From assembly GCF_029839275.1 (NCBI RefSeq), contig NZ_JAOCAH010000005.1, forward strand, positions 124,001 through 188,000: 64,000 nucleotides of DNA, read 5' to 3'. Made by a program: the position numbers and the translations under genes. The notes beneath the pieces were generated by a model, which did not search any database, was not told the DNA's origin, and saw nothing but the letters and a program-made list of their open reading frames with translations. Shown here one piece after another: positions 60,750 through 64,000 of the stretch (position 1 is its first letter; each line of letters starts with the position of its first letter). The DNA comes from Pseudomonas sp. GD03944. Its GTDB lineage: Bacteria > Pseudomonadota > Gammaproteobacteria > Pseudomonadales > Pseudomonadaceae.

Positions 60750-60811
60750 GGTGTGCCCTCGGTAAGGTTCGTTGGGGTGTTGAAAGCAGGACCCATGCTG
60801 CCTGCACCCGC

Positions 60812-60872
60812 CTGAACCGCCGCTGAACACACCCTGAACCGACGCTGAACCGACGCTGAACCGACGCTGAAC
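60812..60872 (-). promoter_or_regulatory. PhoP-binding array: six GTTCAG half-sites at 11-bp period
   Basis: On the plus strand CTGAAC occurs at 60812, 60823, 60834, 60845, 60856 and 60867, exactly 11 bp apart; on the coding strand this reads GTTCAG six times. PhoP binds direct repeats of this kind with one-turn spacing, so the array offers three adjacent dimer sites in front of oprH-phoP-phoQ. Confidence 0.8.
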
Positions 60873-60874
60873 CG

Positions 60875-62059
60875 TTAGACTTTGCGCGCCCACCAGGCGG
60901 CGCCAACGAACAGCGCTGTCAGGCCTGCCAGCATCGCCAGCCAGCCGAGGTGTTCCCACACATACCCGGCGCCGTAACCGACCACGCTCGAGCCCAGGTA
61001 ATAGGCGAACAGGTACAGGGCCGACGCCTGGGCCTTGGCCCCTGCGGCGCGTTGGCCGACCTGACCGCTGGCCACCGCGTGGGCTGCGAAGAACCCCAGG
61101 GTGAACAACCCCAGTCCCGCCACCACCGCCGCCAGCCAGGGCGTGGCACACAGCGCGACACCCGCCAGCATGATGCCGATACCCCCCTGCAGCACGGGCC
61201 GCGCACCCAGCCGGGTCACCAGGCGACCGGCCCAGCCGGCGCTGAAAATGCCAACCAGGTACACGGTGAACAGCAGGCCGATCAGGGTCGACGACAGCTC
61301 GAACGGCGGTGCGGCCAGACGGAAGCCCACGTAATTGAACAGCGCGACGAAACCGCCCATCAGCAGGAACGCCAGCAGGAACAGCACGCGCAGCTGTGGG
61401 TTGCCCAGGTGCAGGGCGAAGTTGCCCAGCAGACCGCGCACGGACAGCGGCTGGGCGCGGAAATGCCGGGACGGCGGCAGCAGCCAGACGAACAGCACCA
61501 GCGCCAGCAGCCCCAGGCCGGCGATACCGCCCAGCGCCAGCGGCCAGCCCCCCAGATCGCTGAGCAGGCCCGCCAGCAGACGCCCGAGCAGGCCGCCCAG
61601 GGCCGTGCCGCCGATGTACAGGCCCATGGCCGCCGGCAGCGATTCGGGGTCGAATTCCTCGCCCACATAGGCCATGGCCAGGGCCGGCAGACCGCTCAGG
61701 GCCAGGCCGAGCAGCGCCCGCAACAGCAGCAACTGGTCCCAGTCATCGACCCAGGCGCAGGCGATCCCCAGCAGTGACGCCAGCCCCAGGGCCGCCACCA
61801 TCACCGGCTTGCGCCCCCAGCTTTCCGCCAGCGCCCCGGACAGCAGCAGGCACAGCGCCAGGCTCAGGGTGGTCAGCGACAGCGCCAGGCTGCTGCCCGC
61901 CGCGGACACGGAAAAGTGCGCCGCCAGCAGCGGCAACAGCGGTTGCACGCAGTAGAGCAAGGCGAAGGTGGCGAAGCCGGCGCAGAACAGCGCCAAGGTG
62001 GCGCGCCGGTAGGCAACGGTGCCGCGCGTGAGGTGCGCGCTATCAGCAGCGGAAGGCAT
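60875..62059 (-). CDS. MFS transporter (YnfM-type, 12 helices)
   Basis: The product is 394 aa. FATFALLYCVQPLLPLLAAHFSVSAAGSSLALSLTTLSLALCLLLSGALAESWGRKPVM is the MFS N-terminal signature with the loop 2-3 motif. GLYIGGTALGGLLGRLLAGLLSDLGGW is the mid-helix motif of the YnfM/arabinose-efflux-like group. The substrate is not determinable. Its stop lies three bases from the PhoP array, and no terminator is visible before oprH. Confidence 0.87.
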   Translation of the reverse strand: MPSAADSAHLTRGTVAYRRATLALFCAGFATFALLYCVQPLLPLLAAHFSVSAAGSSLALSLTTLSLALCLLLSGALAESWGRKPVMVAALGLASLLGIACAWVDDWDQLLLLRALLGLALSGLPALAMAYVGEEFDPESLPAAMGLYIGGTALGGLLGRLLAGLLSDLGGWPLALGGIAGLGLLALVLFVWLLPPSRHFRAQPLSVRGLLGNFALHLGNPQLRVLFLLAFLLMGGFVALFNYVGFRLAAPPFELSSTLIGLLFTVYLVGIFSAGWAGRLVTRLGARPVLQGGIGIMLAGVALCATPWLAAVVAGLGLFTLGFFAAHAVASGQVGQRAAGAKAQASALYLFAYYLGSSVVGYGAGYVWEHLGWLAMLAGLTALFVGAAWWARKV

Positions 62060-62162
62060 TGAAAAGGCTCATGAAGACCGGGTCCGGGAAAACGGCGCGA
62101 AGCCTAGCACGCGGCTTCGCGCAAGCGCACATGCACGAATATCTCGACTAACTCGCCTGGAC

Positions 62163-62176
62163 TTGACCCGGATCAA
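62163..62176 (+). promoter_or_regulatory. Anr/FNR box before napE
   Basis: TTGACCCGGATCAA matches TTGAT-N4-ATCAA with one mismatch. A TAAGGT -10-like hexamer at 62199-62204 places the box at about -41.5 of a start near 62211, the class II position. Oxygen-limited induction of nap is inferred. Confidence 0.7.
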
Positions 62177-62225
62177 GGGTCTATACCCTTGTATCGAGTA
62201 AGGTCTAACTGAACGCGACGCTTCC

Positions 62226-62408
62226 ATGGAGTTGGCAGAGATGCACACCGCCCCTGAAAAAGCGGCATCGAAACGCAAGGAAACCCGTCTGTTCCTGTTT
62301 CTCATCGTTGCCCTGTTCCCGCTGTTGTCGGTCGCCCTGGTCGGCGGCTACGGCTTCTTCATCTGGTTCCTGCAGATGCTCCTGGGTCCACCCGGCCCAC
62401 CCAGCTGA
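62226..62408 (+). CDS. napE: periplasmic nitrate reductase component NapE
   Basis: The product is 60 aa (55 if ATG 62241 is the start). A basic N-terminus ([10 protein letters not shown]) leads into one membrane helix [37 protein letters not shown], the NapE signature. It precedes napD and napA in the expected order. NapE's precise role is undefined. Confidence 0.9.
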   Translation: MELAEMHTAPEKAASKRKETRLFLFLIVALFPLLSVALVGGYGFFIWFLQMLLGPPGPPS

Positions 62409-62440
62409 CCTCCCTTCCCGATTCCCTGGAGCCACGGATC

Positions 62441-62701
62441 ATGGCCGCCACCCTGCACATCGCCAGCTTGCTGGTACACGCCCGCCCCGAACTGTTCGAG
62501 GCGGTGAAGGCCAACCTGCGCCACCTCGACGGCCTGGAGCTGCACCAGGAAAGCCCCCTGGGCAAGCTGGTGGTGGTGCTCGAGACCGAACACGAAAACC
62601 AGATCCTGCAACGCATCGATCAAATCGCCGCCCTGCCCGGTGTACTCAACGCCGCGCTGGTCTACCACGAACTCCTCGCCCCAGAAGGAGATGCACCATG
62701 A
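62441..62701 (+). CDS. napD: NapD chaperone of periplasmic nitrate reductase
   Basis: The product is 86 aa with a ferredoxin-like fold: [22 protein letters not shown] and [27 protein letters not shown]. NapD binds the Tat signal of NapA and times its export. Its stop overlaps the napA start by four bases (ATGA). Confidence 0.92.
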   Translation: MAATLHIASLLVHARPELFEAVKANLRHLDGLELHQESPLGKLVVVLETEHENQILQRIDQIAALPGVLNAALVYHELLAPEGDAP

Positions 62702-64000
62702 ACCTCACCCGCCGTGAGTTCGCCAAGGCCCAGGCGGCCGCCATTGCCGCGGCCGCCGCCGGGCTGCCGATCGCCACCTCGGCCAGCAACCTGATTACCG
62801 AAGCCGACATGACCAGCCTGGAGTGGAACAAGGCGCCCTGCCGGTTCTGCGGCACCGGCTGCAGCGTCATGGTCGCCACCCGCGACAACCAGGTGGTCGC
62901 CACCCACGGCGACGTCAAGGCCGAGGTCAACCGTGGGCTGAACTGCGTCAAGGGCTACTTCCTGTCGAAGATCATGTACGGCAGCGACCGCCTGACCCAG
63001 CCGCTGCTGCGCATGACCAACGGCCAGTACGACAAGCAGGGCCAGTTCCAGCCGATCAGCTGGGACCAGGCCTTCGACATCATGGCCGAGAAGTACAAGC
63101 AAGCCCTGAAGACCAAGGGCCCCGAATCCATCGGCATGTTCGGCTCGGGGCAATGGACGGTGTGGGAAGGCTACGCCGCCAACAAACTGATGAAAGCCGG
63201 CTTCCGTAGCAACAACATCGACCCCAACGCCCGCCACTGCATGGCCTCGGCGGTGATGGGCTTCATGCGCACCTTCGGCATGGACGAGCCGATGGGCTGC
63301 TACGACGACATCGAGGCCGCCGACGCCTTCGTGCTCTGGGGCTCGAACATGGCCGAGATGCACCCGATCCTCTGGAGCCGCGTCACCGACCGCCGCCTGA
63401 GCCACCCGCACACCAAGGTCGCGGTGCTCTCCACCTTCGAACACCGCAGCTTCGACCTGGCGGACATTCCGCTGGTGTTCAAGCCGCAGACCGACCTGAT
63501 GATCCTCAACTACATCGCCAACCACATCATCCAGAGCGGTGCGGTGAACAAGGACTTCGTCAACCGCCACACCCGCTTCGCCAAGGGCGCCGACGACATC
63601 GGCTACGGCCTGCGCCCGGACAATCCCCTGGAAATGCAGGCGAAGAATGCCGACAAGGCCAACACCTGGAGCGACATGTCCCTCGCCCAGTTCAGCGAGT
63701 TCGTCAAACCCTACACCCTGGAGCGCACCGCCCAGGAAACCGGCGTGCCGGCCGAACGGCTCAAGGCCCTGGCCGAGCTGTACGCCGACCCGAACCGCAA
63801 GGTCATGTCGTTCTGGACCATGGGCTTCAACCAGCACACCCGGGGCGTGTGGGCCAACAACCTGGTCTACAACATCCACCTGCTCACCGGGAAGATCAGC
63901 GAGCCGGGCAACAGCCCCTTCTCGCTCACCGGCCAGCCGTCGGCCTGCGGCACCGCCCGGGAAGTCGGCACCTTCTCCCATCGCCTGCCGGCGGACATGG
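62698..64000 (+). CDS. napA: periplasmic nitrate reductase catalytic subunit NapA (partial, right edge)
   Basis: About 434 of roughly 830 residues are visible. The twin-arginine signal is [11 protein letters not shown], then the 4Fe-4S motif [13 protein letters not shown] with the fourth Cys in GLNCVKGYF and the conserved Lys. The molybdopterin guanine dinucleotide domain follows, including the Mo-ligand Cys in [27 protein letters not shown]. It reduces nitrate to nitrite in the periplasm. No interruption is seen before the edge. Confidence 0.96.
   Translation, partial: MNLTRREFAKAQAAAIAAAAAGLPIATSASNLITEADMTSLEWNKAPCRFCGTGCSVMVATRDNQVVATHGDVKAEVNRGLNCVKGYFLSKIMYGSDRLTQPLLRMTNGQYDKQGQFQPISWDQAFDIMAEKYKQALKTKGPESIGMFGSGQWTVWEGYAANKLMKAGFRSNNIDPNARHCMASAVMGFMRTFGMDEPMGCYDDIEAADAFVLWGSNMAEMHPILWSRVTDRRLSHPHTKVAVLSTFEHRSFDLADIPLVFKPQTDLMILNYIANHIIQSGAVNKDFVNRHTRFAKGADDIGYGLRPDNPLEMQAKNADKANTWSDMSLAQFSEFVKPYTLERTAQETGVPAERLKALAELYADPNRKVMSFWTMGFNQHTRGVWANNLVYNIHLLTGKISEPGNSPFSLTGQPSACGTAREVGTFSHRLPADM

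Overview
The window looks like chromosomal DNA of a Pseudomonas-group gammaproteobacterium. It has high GC, dense genes, Pseudomonas-type REP/REPIN repeats, and gene orders characteristic of the genus: oprH-phoP-phoQ, colRS followed by a methyltransferase and inaA, and napEDA. No tRNA, rRNA, prophage, IS transposase or CRISPR array was seen. Product calls come from reading the translations and from remembered family motifs; no database was searched.

Layout. 0-7 kb: a tightly overlapping four-gene operon on the minus strand (TonB receptor, exported CobN-like chelatase, MotA/ExbB-like protein, DUF2149 protein) behind a near-perfect Zur box, so probably zinc-starvation controlled. 7-12.5 kb: amino-acid export (LysE with a divergent Lrp/AsnC regulator; AzlCD with a divergent LysR) and a diguanylate cyclase. 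12.5-17.3 kb: two CrgA-like LysR genes, two perfect inverted repeats, a glutathione S-transferase and a PPOX-FNR-ferredoxin fusion. 17.3-22.3 kb: small proteins, a periplasmic solute-binding protein, a soluble CZB chemoreceptor and an AadA-like nucleotidyltransferase. 22.3-29.6 kb: colRS with ColR boxes in front of both neighbouring operons (methyltransferase-inaA, and an envelope operon of LTA-synthase-like sulfatase, PAP2, tyrosine phosphatase and lipoprotein). 29.6-36.9 kb: transporter, SDR with LysR, HNH protein, two NlpC/P60 lipoproteins, sirtuin and 3-methyladenine glycosylase.

37-38.5 kb: a DAHP synthase preceded by an aromatic-rich leader peptide and a terminator, a classical attenuator layout. 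38.5-41.7 kb: the best candidate for an undescribed system. It is a two-gene module encoding a membrane protein with an HNH-nuclease-like N-terminal half and a tail-anchored coiled-coil partner, bracketed by directly repeated composite REP elements. 41.7-46.8 kb: ttcA, a DnaJ-related gene, paired Yip1 proteins, SprT, cytochrome b561 and a trypsin-like protease. 46.8-55.5 kb: an acyl-CoA catabolic cluster (CoA transferase, AMP-ligase, amidohydrolase, acyl-CoA dehydrogenase) broken by a 178-bp tandem repeat, then dctA with a sigma-54 promoter and an AraC regulator. 55.5-57 kb: three small genes of visibly lower GC that look acquired. 57-64 kb: an SH3 protein, oprH-phoPQ behind six phased PhoP half-sites, an MFS transporter, and the start of the periplasmic nitrate reductase operon behind an Anr box. 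napA runs off the right edge.

Regulation is unusually readable here: Zur, ColR (two boxes), PhoP, Anr and sigma-54 sites, an attenuator, and several LysR/Lrp dyads were found by eye.
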